This document shows, one piece after another, positions 7,048 through 14,832 of a stretch of 42,563 nt of DNA (the first letter of the stretch is position 1; every line of letters starts with the position of its first letter). The DNA lies in the NCBI GenBank assembly GCA_019057795.1, contig JAHLWS010000032.1, positions 1-42,563 of the forward strand. Reading direction: 5' to 3'. This DNA is from Promethearchaeota archaeon (lineage in GTDB: Archaea; Asgardarchaeota; Lokiarchaeia; Sigyniarchaeales; SOKP01). A program made the translations under genes and the position numbers. The notes under the pieces are model-generated. The model saw nothing but the letters and a program-made list of their open reading frames with translations. It made no database searches and was not told the origin of the DNA.

Positions 7048-8333
7048 TTAAGCGCTCAACAGGGCTTTCGCGACGGTTTGCCATTCAACAACTTTCTTAG
7101 ACGATACTCCGCTAATTTTAGAAGCAACAATCTCGGGGTCTGAATTTATTAAGTCTTCGACCGAATTTATTCCGCTTTTCACTAAGTTTCTCGCGGTACC
7201 ATCTCCGATTCCTTTAACATCTATCAGCGAGAGATCTCCATTGATATTACCGGAACCTTCGCTCTCTTCGGCGTTACTTTCTTCTTCGTACAATGTTTCG
7301 ACTTCGAAATCTAAGCCTTGAGCTTCGGGAACTTCTCCCTTTTCTGTGTCGGCAATTCCTACACTCGTTATGTAAAACTCTGCTTCTTCAGGTGGCAAGT
7401 CAGGCGCATCCACTATTATTGCTCTGCGTTTCAGCGAACTGTTCGACGAGAATCCCTTTGTTTTAAACATAACTCGGAAGTGGCAGCCATGGGCTACGAT
7501 TTAGAAGTGATTGATGAAATATCTTGTCACTATTTCCGCCTATAGCGTCGTTTCCTGAGAACATTCCCATCATTTTAGTTGAAACTTGATTGGTTAAAAG
7601 AATGGCGCAATTGTAAGTCTCCGAGATTCGAGAAAGGGCGTGTATCATGTTATTTAAAAATCCTTGCCGGCGAGCTAACATGCCAATACCCACATATTCG
7701 GCCCGTAATAGCGCCATCAAACTGTCTACTACAATTAGACGCACATTTCGAGTTTTGCATAAAGTTTCTGCTTTTTGAATCATTTGCGATTGGTGGTCCG
7801 ATGAATAAATTCTGGCGTGATAAATCTGGGATAAAACCTTTTTAGGATCGAGGCCAAACCTTCTAGCGATGCGTTTGATTTTTTCTTTAGCAAAAGTGTT
7901 TTCGGTGTCGATGTAAGCTACTGCCGAACCGAGTCCTCCCTTACTCTTAGGAAGTTGAATGGTCACTGCTATCGTGTGAGCTAAATTGGTTTTACCGGAC
8001 TTAAAGGGGCCGTATACTTCGGTGAGTTTGCCGGTTTGGAATCCGCCGCCTAAAATTCGGTTCAGCTCGGAAGAGCCAGTGGTAATGTACTCGGTGTTCT
8101 CGTCGATCTCCTCGGCAGTTATGAACTCGGTCATACCTAACGCGGTTCGCGCGTTCCAAATCAGTTTTTTGGCGGTTTTATCTCCTAGACCATCGATCTC
8201 CGATATGATGTTATGTGGGGACATTGCTAAAGCTTCCGCCGTGCTAATACCGCTCTCTTGCAAGAGCTTTATCTGCCGAGCGTTGATCCCTTTTACTTGG
8301 TCTAAATCTGACGTTTTTTTGTATCAACTCCAT
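7048..8333 (-). CDS. radA: RadA recombinase, intron-containing, with an extra C-terminal HhH domain
   Basis: Two reading frames together encode one RadA. The first (TTG 8263 down to 7532) has the N-terminal HhH domain (LQESGISTAEALAMSPHNI), Walker A GPFKSGKT, Walker B LIVVDSLMALL, loop L1 and ILLTNQVSTKMMG, ending in GNDAIGGN. The second (7500 to 7048) resumes exactly with IVAHGCHFRVMFKTKG and the rest of the core. The 31 nt between them are described as an intron. Past the core, an acidic linker leads to a second HhH domain (LIDVKGIGDGTARNL..VEDLI), so the protein is about 400-417 residues against the usual 320-350. The N-terminal HhH begins upstream of the TTG (SDLDQVKGINARQIKL), but that frame has no ATG. 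ATG 8333 is in another frame, separated by a T7 run at 8314-8320. Confidence 0.9.
7501..7531 (-). other. Candidate archaeal BHB intron in radA
   Basis: On the coding strand exon 1 ends GGCGGAAAT (GGN) at 7532 and exon 2 begins ATCGTAGCC (IVA) at 7500. The 31-nt insert has GUGA near its start pairing with UCAC near its end, with a smaller GAU/AUC hairpin inside. Exon GGAA pairs with intron UUCU to make a four-base-pair central helix. It is flanked by three-base bulges AUA (5') and AAA (3'). Cutting after the second base of each bulge, the canonical archaeal endonuclease position, gives an exact in-frame join. The outer helix is weak, so this would be a relaxed BHB. Without removal the frame ends at a stop within 15 codons after the insert. 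Confidence 0.75.
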
Positions 8334-8370
8334 ATTGTAATTTGAATTAAACCAGTATACAATCGATTCT

Positions 8371-8378
8371 ATATAAAG
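8371..8378 (-). promoter_or_regulatory. TATA box for radA
   Basis: On the minus strand the box reads CTTTATAT. The predicted transcript start is near 8348, leaving about 15 nt before ATG 8333. A Shine-Dalgarno-like GGAGTTGAT (8 of 9 to the consensus) lies just after that ATG, which leaves the true start ambiguous. Confidence 0.5.
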
Positions 8379-8440
8379 AAAAAAAATTTTTCCACCATAT
8401 TATGTTTATAGACATCTTTTTATATCACCTTAGAGTCTTA

Positions 8441-8484
8441 ATATATAAATAATTATAAACAAAATTTTAAAAAACGGATGTCAT
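8441..8484 (+). promoter_or_regulatory. TATA box and ribosome binding site for the next gene
   Basis: ATATATAAAT at 8441-8450 predicts a transcript start near 8471. GGATGTCAT at 8476-8484 matches 7 of 9 positions of the Shine-Dalgarno consensus and lies 5 nt before ATG 8490. This gene is a useful yardstick for the 5-nt spacing seen before the suspected ATT starts. Confidence 0.5.
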
Positions 8485-8489
8485 GAATA

Positions 8490-8984
8490 ATGTCAAGTAA
8501 AAAAGCTGGCGTGATTAGTATCATTGCTTTAATCTTAGGAGCATCAGGATTAGGATACGCACTCTTCTTAGGATTTTCACCACAATCAATTATATACACA
8601 AAATCGGGGGTGCAAAAATCGTGGTTTATTTCTGAAAGTGATGAAAAAACTACTAGTTTGTCGCAAAATGTAAAGATGGAAAACATGAGTTTAACTGTTC
8701 AGGTAAGTGCTGGCGAATCATTATATGGAATTTTTATAGGTTCTATTCGCATTCATTCCTCTACTGTCTATGGATTAATTGCATTCTATATTGATGATAT
8801 TAAAGAAAAAGAGTTGTTATTCAATAACATTAATTTTGACCGTATGAGCATGCAAATTCTTGTTGGAAATTTAACTCAAGGAACTCATATTATAGAAATC
8901 AGGTGGTCCGTAATAACTATAAATCCAAGTCCAAGAGTTTACTGTTACGCTCCTTCTCTCCTTATCCAAACCCTAATAGAATGA
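8490..8984 (+). CDS. Membrane-anchored extracytoplasmic protein
   Basis: 164 residues. An N-terminal signal anchor (MSSKKAGVISIIALILGASG, with hydrophobic residues to about 28) is followed by a small beta-rich domain of alternating hydrophobic strands, including SLTVQVSAGES and LTQGTHIIEIRW. There is no second TM segment, so the domain is probably outside the cell. The family is not recognised. Start ATG 8490 is supported by a ribosome binding site and a TATA box. It is transcribed divergently from radA, sharing the 8340-8480 interval. Confidence 0.75.
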   Translation: MSSKKAGVISIIALILGASGLGYALFLGFSPQSIIYTKSGVQKSWFISESDEKTTSLSQNVKMENMSLTVQVSAGESLYGIFIGSIRIHSSTVYGLIAFYIDDIKEKELLFNNINFDRMSMQILVGNLTQGTHIIEIRWSVITINPSPRVYCYAPSLLIQTLIE

Positions 8985-9160
8985 ATAATATAGCATTTTT
9001 TTTTATTTTATTTTTAGATTTCAACAATAATAGTTCAATTTAGAACAAAGCAATTGAATTAACTAAGGAAAAAATTACGTGTGTTCATAAAAAATGGGAT
9101 TAAAAATTCTAACTCTTTAAACGAAATTTAAATTGGAAAATAAAAATAGTGTTAGGCTCT

Positions 9161-9283
9161 TTATAATTTCCCATGTTGTTTAATATCTTTACAAACTTCT
9201 ACTAAATGTTCAAATAGAACTTCTCTGGTCCATTTAGATAATTCTATGTCTATTTTTTTGAGTTTTTCTGCTAACTTTCTCAT
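9161..9283 (-). CDS. Possible 40-residue helical protein
   Basis: ATG 9283 to TAA 9161 gives a 40-residue product, MRKLAEKLKKIDIELSKW then TREVLFEHLVEVCKDIK. Amphipathic helix character and balanced composition make it look coding, but it is very short. It stands alone in an otherwise empty 490-bp interval between 8985 and 9471, of which the rest shows only A/T-rich sequence. Confidence 0.35.
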   Translation of the reverse strand: MRKLAEKLKKIDIELSKWTREVLFEHLVEVCKDIKQHGKL

Positions 9284-9471
9284 ACGAAAATCGATCTTCT
9301 AACGATATATACTCGTAATATAAAAAATAATCTTTAAAGAATTAATTTAAAAATAGTTTGTTTGTATCAAAGTCATGGAATAACGGATAATAATAATATT
9401 TATAAGAAATAACAAAAACGAAGAGCTAAGTTTAAAATTCTTTCTATGTTAATTTCCTAAATACTAAGCAT

Positions 9472-9849
9472 TCACAGTTCTTGCTCAGAAAAAGCTGATA
9501 ATTCCTTTAAAAACTCTTTTGGGGTAATGCCGTGAGTTAACACTTTATGCCACATTCTAATGTTTTGCGAAGCAAAATTAACCTTTCCTTTATCTAAATT
9601 TTTGGCAAATTCAAGGATAGTATCCTCGATGGAGAATTTGGACCTATCACGTGCCCCAAAGAATTCCCCAAACGCAAAAAACATGTTTATAATCATCTCG
9701 ATGTCCTCGTCTGAGAAGCGTTGCCTACACAGGTTACAAATAATGCCGAATTTTAAGCTGGATTGATAAACCTTATGGCGATCTTTTATGTCGGCTCGAC
9801 AGATCGAGCATTTTATTTCGTTTGTGATCGTGATATTTGGCGTATTCAT
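9472..9849 (-). CDS. Small zinc-binding helical protein
   Basis: 125 residues. The N-terminal treble-clef-like zinc site is C14-x2-C17 (IKCSICRADI) with C38-x2-C41 (IICNLCRQRF). The rest is helical. It is the last gene of a minus-strand run, 93 nt after the RadB-like ATPase, so a role beside that ATPase is possible. The family is not recognised. A TATA-like stretch before it (about 9850-9865) could also give it its own promoter. Confidence 0.7.
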   Translation of the reverse strand: MNTPNITITNEIKCSICRADIKDRHKVYQSSLKFGIICNLCRQRFSDEDIEMIINMFFAFGEFFGARDRSKFSIEDTILEFAKNLDKGKVNFASQNIRMWHKVLTHGITPKEFLKELSAFSEQEL

Positions 9850-9942
9850 CGTAAATTATATTCTTCACCAATGTATTTAAAGGAAAAGGAAAATTGGCGC
9901 GTAAAAATTTTGTCTTTATATAATCGGAAACGCTAACCCTTA

Positions 9943-10653
9943 TTACAAATTTACGATTCCAGATTCTCCAATTTCGTAGACAAACTTCGTAGAGGTACCT
10001 TTCGAACTAACCTCCATCTGCTTTAAACCCGAACCCATGGCTTTCGATAGGTTGATGTTTATCGAGTCAATTCTATCGTATAACTTGCTAAAAAAAGGTT
10101 TTGTCTTGCCTGAGGTTGGATCGAAAGATACTTCGTGGATCAAGATTAGAATTATTTTCTCTCTTAGGCAACGCATTATTAAGGGAAACAACTGAACGCT
10201 GAAAAACTCGTCCTTGATAGCACCCCGCTTTTTAAAATCCGAATTAGAAGCGATGAAAAAGCGCAAATAATGGGAAATATTATCGATAACGATGATTTTA
10301 ATATTAATTGGAAAAATAGCCGCCTTTATTTTTCTAAAGTAAGCCGATTGGCCTTGGTAGTTAGAAAAAGGTTTTAATCCAGGGGCAACAAAAATGTTTT
10401 TCAGAATGTAATCGACTTTATCAGGATAACTTTTAAAAAGCGATCTTAACCTTTTTTTAGGAAATTGTTCGGAAGCTTGTATCCAAACGCACTGGTTTCG
10501 GTAAGGTTTTTCGAGCGTCATAAGGGTGCTAACAAATTGAAGAGCCAAGGTGGTTTTACCCGTACCTGACTTTCCTGCGATCGATATAAGCCCGTTTTTC
10601 TTAGCTAAATCGAAAACGTGAGAAATAATCGCCGATCTTTCGAGCTCGATCAT
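9943..10653 (-). CDS. RadB-like RecA-superfamily ATPase
   Basis: 236 residues, only a RecA core with no N-terminal HhH, as in archaeal RadB. Walker A is GKSGTGKT (27-34), preceded by a short lid strand. Walker B is IKIIVIDNIS near residue 120. A following ILILIHEVSFDPTSGKTKP region corresponds to the L2/sensor part of RecA proteins, and the end GSGLKQMEVSSKGTSTKF matches the C-terminal strands. RadB proteins assist RadA in recombination, which is the likeliest role. KaiC- or RecA-like paralogues are alternatives. It lies 21 nt after the small membrane gene in an operon of four. Confidence 0.75.
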   Translation of the reverse strand: MIELERSAIISHVFDLAKKNGLISIAGKSGTGKTTLALQFVSTLMTLEKPYRNQCVWIQASEQFPKKRLRSLFKSYPDKVDYILKNIFVAPGLKPFSNYQGQSAYFRKIKAAIFPINIKIIVIDNISHYLRFFIASNSDFKKRGAIKDEFFSVQLFPLIMRCLREKIILILIHEVSFDPTSGKTKPFFSKLYDRIDSININLSKAMGSGLKQMEVSSKGTSTKFVYEIGESGIVNL

Positions 10654-10674
10654 GATTTAATCACCATCTAAAAT

Positions 10675-11019
10675 TTAATCGCTATCCAGTAAGTCTAAAA
10701 TTTCTCTCTGAATTTTATCTATCTCTCCTCGACGCTTCTGGCTCTCCTCGGATATTTCCCTCGAAGCGCTCGAGCCTTGAGGACTGCTCGAGAGTAGTTG
10801 TTGGAGCATAATTAGTGCCATTAAGTCGTCGAGGCTTCTATTTTGCGAAATTTGGTTTCCGCTCATAAAAACCCCTAAGAGACCATTTCCGCTCTTTCTC
10901 GCTTTGTAGAACAAATAGAAAAACAATCCTACACCGATAATAATCAAGGTGTATACAGGTTCTTTTTGGTAAAACATCAACATTGCGATTACGACCGCCA
11001 CTAAACAAAAACCTTTCAT
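10675..11019 (-). CDS. Small membrane protein with cytosolic coiled-coil tail
   Basis: 114 residues. Two N-terminal TM segments (about 3-17 and 22-40) are followed by a hydrophilic tail that ends in a heptad-like stretch (EISEESQKRRGEIDKIQREIL) and DLLDSD. Start ATG 11019 follows directly on the stop of the protease gene at 11020, so the two are very likely co-translated. The short tail could carry the adjacent ATPase or protease to the membrane. The family is not recognised. Confidence 0.7.
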   Translation of the reverse strand: MKGFCLVAVVIAMLMFYQKEPVYTLIIIGVGLFFYLFYKARKSGNGLLGVFMSGNQISQNRSLDDLMALIMLQQLLSSSPQGSSASREISEESQKRRGEIDKIQREILDLLDSD

Positions 11020-11781
11020 TTACCATTGCGCCTCTTTTTCTTTTAATTTTCTTGGAGCGAACATTTTAAACCTTCTCCTTCGAGTCAATAACTTTATGCT
11101 TGGAAATTTAGACCTTCTTAAAGCATTGAAACAACTGCCGATAATCCAAAAGGTAATTTTCAAAATGAAATAGACCAATATTACGAAAAGGAAGTATTCA
11201 ATGTAGTATAGGACTTCGAACGGTAAGTAGATAAAATAGAGGTCTACGAAAAGCCATACTATGAGCCCTGACGCGACGACTAAAACTATTTGGAAAACAG
11301 AATATTTAGGGTCTCTTTTAAAAGTCTTACCAATTAGTTTCATGTCTTGCCCCGAAGGTTCAGAACCGATAAAAAGCGATACGCAGAAAACGATGGCAAC
11401 TATATTTACCCAAGCCTCAGTTTCTACATTGAAAATCACATCTAAGCAAAAAAGAAAAAGGAAAGTCGACACAAACAATGGGGCTACGCTGCCAACAAAG
11501 GTTTGTAGAAAGGAATTTCGCTCGAACTCTGGTAAGCCGACCGAACCGTGAGGGGCGACCCTCATTTTGTCTTCGCTACGGTACTTAACCTTTATTCTGC
11601 CGGTTTTGACTCCAAACAAATTATTGAAAGCATAATGAGCCACCTCGTGGACGAGAACTCCAAGGAAGGCTAAAACGTGCAGAAACGCTTTGAGACCCGG
11701 AGTGTGAGTGCGTCTATACCAATATTTAACTGCGATGGAAACTAATAGCATAAAGAACAGCCAAAAGAATAGATCCAACAT
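11020..11781 (-). CDS. M50-like membrane metalloprotease
   Basis: 253 residues from ATG 11781. The zinc motif is H45-E-V-A-H49 in GVLVHEVAHYAFNNLFG, inside a hydrophobic segment, with several more TM segments. A later GSEPSGQD motif (Asp about 146) is placed like the third zinc ligand of M50/site-2 proteases. The tail is very basic (LLTRRRRFK). Members cleave substrates within membranes or handle membrane proteins; the substrate is unknown here. I chose ATG 11781 over TTG 11796 because a TATA box at 11803-11810 places the transcript start at the ATG, which makes the mRNA leaderless. Confidence 0.75.
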   Translation of the reverse strand: MLDLFFWLFFMLLVSIAVKYWYRRTHTPGLKAFLHVLAFLGVLVHEVAHYAFNNLFGVKTGRIKVKYRSEDKMRVAPHGSVGLPEFERNSFLQTFVGSVAPLFVSTFLFLFCLDVIFNVETEAWVNIVAIVFCVSLFIGSEPSGQDMKLIGKTFKRDPKYSVFQIVLVVASGLIVWLFVDLYFIYLPFEVLYYIEYFLFVILVYFILKITFWIIGSCFNALRRSKFPSIKLLTRRRRFKMFAPRKLKEKEAQW

Positions 11782-11802
11782 AAAATCAGAGTACAACGAG
11801 TA

Positions 11803-11810
11803 CTTATAAA
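11803..11810 (-). promoter_or_regulatory. TATA box of the protease operon
   Basis: TTTATAAG on the minus strand is centred 25-26 nt before ATG 11781. This predicts a leaderless transcript for the four genes 11781-9472. Confidence 0.5.
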
Positions 11811-11873
11811 GAAAAAATTAGATTGATAGGAATTGTAAATAACTATCAAACAAAAAACTTCAATAAATCAAGA

Positions 11874-12125
11874 CTAATCGCTTTCTTTGAAGGCGCGAAT
11901 AAACGCTAACTTTTCTTTGACCGTTAAAATGTTCGAGGGATCGTCGATAGTTAACAAGTCTTCCTCGTCAAACCGTTCTCCGCATTCCGTGCATTCGAGT
12001 TCGGCTCCAGAGTCCCACGCGAACCTAATCATTTTCTTGGACTTACATCGCGGGCAACCAAATTTTTCGAATCGAAAGTCTCTGTGATTTTCCATATGTC
12101 CTAACTTGTTTTTACGATTCGGCAT
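11874..12125 (-). CDS. Small zinc-ribbon protein
   Basis: 83 residues. Ribbon C24-x2-C27 (FGCPRCKSKK) and C45-x2-C48 (LECTECGERF) resembles transcription-type zinc ribbons. A short acidic and helical tail follows (DLLTIDDPSNIL..EKLAFIRAFK). Start ATG 12125. It is the first minus-strand gene after the 720-bp gap before the TFB gene. It is separated from the protease operon by 78-93 nt and that operon's own TATA box. No specific function can be assigned. Confidence 0.7.
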   Translation of the reverse strand: MPNRKNKLGHMENHRDFRFEKFGCPRCKSKKMIRFAWDSGAELECTECGERFDEEDLLTIDDPSNILTVKEKLAFIRAFKESD

Positions 12126-12845
12126 TACCTAATATTATAATATTCAATTATTTATTGTTTTTGGCTTCTATATAAAATATTCAATATGATAATATAAAGA
12201 AAAATAAAGTAAAGATTAAAGCTTTGTAGAAATTCTTCGGTTTTTTATCCTGTAATCATTCAAAAAAATGGGGTTTAAATAGGACAATTCTCACAAATTT
12301 ATGACAAATATAATAATTAACATGTAATTTCAACGGGAGACTTAAGAAAAGTCGAAGATTTAAAACCCAATTCTAATAAAATTCAATTTATGCATAGATT
12401 TTATAGGGGCTTTTATCTTATTGAGAATATTGTCATAATTCTATTTTGACATATATCCACGATTAGTTTAAATCAATTTTTCTATTGGGATTGTTTTTAT
12501 ATTCCCAGTTTAATCTGTAACTACGACGGTTGTGAAAAAATAATTTTACTAGTTGGGATTAATATTGCAAAATTGTGTTTTTCACAAAAAAATGTAAATT
12601 TTATCTTCTAAATATGAAACCCTCCACTATAGATTGATGAATTATAGAAGAAGAATTATTAGTTTCCGCATCAGATTTCACTATTTACGCTTTTATGCGT
12701 TTTCTTTTTGAACTTCTACCCTATTTTTTACCTAATTCCAAATCTTAAAATAGCATACTGGTGATCTTCATTTCTTAGTTTGAAAATAATTGCAGAATTT
12801 AAATATTAAAAAATTCTAAAAAAAAAAGTTAGTGATTAAAAAAAA
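12126..12845. other. Long divergent intergenic region with inverted repeats
   Basis: 720 bp, strongly A/T-rich, no credible ORF. It separates a minus-strand zinc-ribbon gene from the plus-strand TFB. It contains the inverted repeat listed separately, two copies of TTGGGATT (about 12485-12492 and 12553-12560), and GGGGTTTAAA near 12272 facing TTTAAAACCC near 12359. Several TATA-like stretches precede each gene. It may be a control region for TFB or a replication-linked region, but no Orc1/Cdc6 gene is present to support an origin. Confidence 0.4.
12530..12587. repeat. 10-bp inverted repeat and nested hairpin
   Basis: TTGTGAAAAA (12530-12539) and its exact complement TTTTTCACAA (12578-12587) face each other across 38 bp. 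The right arm also lies in a small perfect hairpin TTGTG-TTTTT-CACAA (12573-12587). This could be an operator for a dimeric regulator of the TFB promoter region. Confidence 0.4.
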
Positions 12846-14126
12846 ATGGCAACCCACGAATTAGTAAAAATCGATTCGCTAAAAATTAACTCCGTTCAAA
12901 ACCCTTTGGAGCGTTGCGATGTTTGCGGTTCTTGCGACATTGTCGAAACTCGCGAGGGGTACACCTGCCGGGACTGTGGTATCGTTTTGGAAGTTCAGAA
13001 ATTAGAGTACCATAGACCGTACGACGCCGAGATCGTTCAGTACGCCGTCTTGGGTAAAACTCAGATGGGATACAAAAGCGAAAGGCGCGCAGCAAAAGAC
13101 TCGGTTAGGGTCGAAGGTTTAAACAGGCTAGATTCTCACCGTACGACAGAAGAAAACGTTGTAATTTCGGCAAAGATCGCGATAAAAAGCATTTTAACGA
13201 ACCTTGACTTTCCTCTGAACGACTCTGTTAGCATTTTAGAAACCTTTAAAAGAATTCGAGCTCAGCTAGGAAAAGGTACGAAGTACAGGAGCGCCGAAAT
13301 GTTGGTCCCTTGCGTGATTTATTTTTATTACAAGCACAATAATACACCCATAAGCGAAAAGGAATTGTTGGAGGTCTCGAAAATCTCTAAAAAAGATTTC
13401 AACGAGTTCAAGATTCCTATGGTGAAATTATGGCCGCAATATAAAGAAAGAGATCGCAAGGAATACATAGTCCAAAGGATTTTAGAGATTACAGAGCACT
13501 TCGATTTGGGAATGCCGTTTTATTATCAGTCTTACAAGATTTTGTCTCGGTTTTACGAAAGCGTTAAAAACACGAAGGACGACGTTATCGTGGGTCTCGT
13601 AACCTCCATTACCTTACTCTGTTCTCAATCCGAGGGAGTGAGCGTTTCAGCTCTTTGCGAGAGGTTAGGGATCAAAATGTCGACGATCCACAGGCAAGTC
13701 GAGAGGAGAGTTATAGAACGATTTAGAGTTCCAGGTTTTAGGAGCTTATTAAAATCCGCCGGCTTGTTAAAGAAAGTAATGATTAAATTAGGCGTGCTCG
13801 ACCCTGCTTTCGTCTATGTAGACGGAGATTCAGTCGATTACGAAGATTCGCTCGTTGATGGCGTTGACATCGTCCAAGTAGTCTTAGGAAATGCGACCCC
13901 GGTTTTTAACAACTTAAACGAGAGCAAAGTTTTTTACTTATTCTTAAAAGATCTTAACGGGTATCTGGTTGCGTCTATTACTCAACCAATTAATAATAAA
14001 AATAACAGAATAGTTCGCGCTAATGCTAACGAAATAAACTTAAACGGAAAAGTAGAAAACAAAGAAATCGTCAAGCTGGAACTATGGAAGTACTACAATC
14101 CGAAAGGCCCTCCATTGACGTGTTAG
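12846..14126 (+). CDS. tfb: Transcription initiation factor B (TFB) paralogue with C-terminal extension
   Basis: 426 residues. N-terminal zinc ribbon C24-x2-C27 and C41-x2-C44 (CDVCGSC..CRDCG). It is followed by the B-reader/linker region and two cyclin folds (about 95-310) that include the recognition-helix-like SALCERLGIKMSTIHRQVERR. TFB recruits RNA polymerase to TBP-bound promoters. Typical archaeal TFBs end near residue 300-340. Here about 115 further residues (from LGVLDPAFVYVDGDS onward) form an unrelated beta-rich domain ending in KGPPLTC. The linker between ribbon and first cyclin fold is also divergent, so this may be a specialised rather than housekeeping TFB. ATG 12846 has AGTGAT 9 nt upstream. 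Confidence 0.88.
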   Translation: MATHELVKIDSLKINSVQNPLERCDVCGSCDIVETREGYTCRDCGIVLEVQKLEYHRPYDAEIVQYAVLGKTQMGYKSERRAAKDSVRVEGLNRLDSHRTTEENVVISAKIAIKSILTNLDFPLNDSVSILETFKRIRAQLGKGTKYRSAEMLVPCVIYFYYKHNNTPISEKELLEVSKISKKDFNEFKIPMVKLWPQYKERDRKEYIVQRILEITEHFDLGMPFYYQSYKILSRFYESVKNTKDDVIVGLVTSITLLCSQSEGVSVSALCERLGIKMSTIHRQVERRVIERFRVPGFRSLLKSAGLLKKVMIKLGVLDPAFVYVDGDSVDYEDSLVDGVDIVQVVLGNATPVFNNLNESKVFYLFLKDLNGYLVASITQPINNKNNRIVRANANEINLNGKVENKEIVKLELWKYYNPKGPPLTC

Positions 14127-14147
14127 CGCCGGCTTAACGCTCTAATT

Positions 14148-14200
14148 TTAATTCCCTTTTTCTTTTTCTCTTTTTTTTTTCTTTTTCTTCTTTTTTACTG
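14148..14200 (+). terminator. T-rich terminator after TFB
   Basis: Nearly unbroken pyrimidine tract with T runs up to about eleven, starting about 20 nt after the TFB stop. Archaeal polymerases stop at such plus-strand T tracts. Confidence 0.55.
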
Positions 14201-14229
14201 CCTGCTAATTCTTTTTTGACATTTTTTGA

Positions 14230-14421
14230 TGGATTACATTATATCTGAAATTCCTAGAAACTCATTTTCTACCGACCTACACTATAGATAATCGTGAAAT
14301 CGCAGATTCAATAAGATTCATTAAGGCCGATAATTTGAATTATTCAGGAATTGGGGCAATTATTTTAATTGATCTTCATTTTAACTTTTTTAATGTATTA
14401 GACATTAATTTAGGTTTTTAA
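14230..14421 (+). pseudogene. Possible decayed coding fragment
   Basis: An open stretch of 63 codons without any start codon, between TGA at 14227 and TAA at 14421. It reads like protein (YLKFLETHFLP..IDNREIADSIRFIKAD, then a hydrophobic end). It runs into the 3' end of the PIN-domain gene on the other strand. It could be the remains of a gene displaced by the toxin-antitoxin pair. Weak evidence. Confidence 0.2.
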
Positions 14422-14829
14422 TAAATTTGTTTTTTCAATTAATTCCTCTGTAGAGAGGACGATTATTTTATTTTGCCCTTCTTTTAGCTTTTTATCATTT
14501 GACCAGACATTAGATTTAAGTGCGAATGCAAGAGCTAGATATACGGTATCTTTGGGATCAGGAGAAATTTTTTCAGCTTTATCTATAAAAGGGGTTATTT
14601 CCTTTTTTGGAACAATAGTAATCTGCTCTTTTAATAATTCTAAAAATTCGTTGAATTCTTCATTAGAACGATGAGTTTTTTTCAGAATAAGTTCTTCATA
14701 TTTAGTAAATTCCGAAAATAAGAATTCGGGGGCAAAAAGTTGCAGTTTATCACTAATCAAGATCTCTGCAGTTGAGCCCTCTTTAATTAAAGCAGCAAAA
14801 AAGATATTAGCATCAACAACTAATCTCAT
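14410..14829 (-). CDS. vapC: PIN-domain ribonuclease, VapC-type toxin
   Basis: 139 residues with the PIN quartet of acidic residues: D6 (VVDANIFF), E40, D94 (PDPKDTVYLALA) and D112 (WSNDKKL). PIN toxins are Mg-dependent RNases, usually cutting tRNA or rRNA. Start ATG 14829 lies 3 nt after the stop of the small upstream gene, the classic antitoxin-toxin order. The length matches VapC proteins. Confidence 0.85.
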   Translation of the reverse strand: MRLVVDANIFFAALIKEGSTAEILISDKLQLFAPEFLFSEFTKYEELILKKTHRSNEEFNEFLELLKEQITIVPKKEITPFIDKAEKISPDPKDTVYLALAFALKSNVWSNDKKLKEGQNKIIVLSTEELIEKTNLLKT

Positions 14830-14832
14830 CTT

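Noticed and set aside
7463..7545. Possible intein or transposon in radA
   Set aside because: The insert is only 31 nt, codes for nothing and leaves no target duplication; BHB geometry explains it better.
12126..12845. Replication origin
   Set aside because: No Orc1/Cdc6 gene and no recognised origin-box repeat; kept only as an unexplained region.
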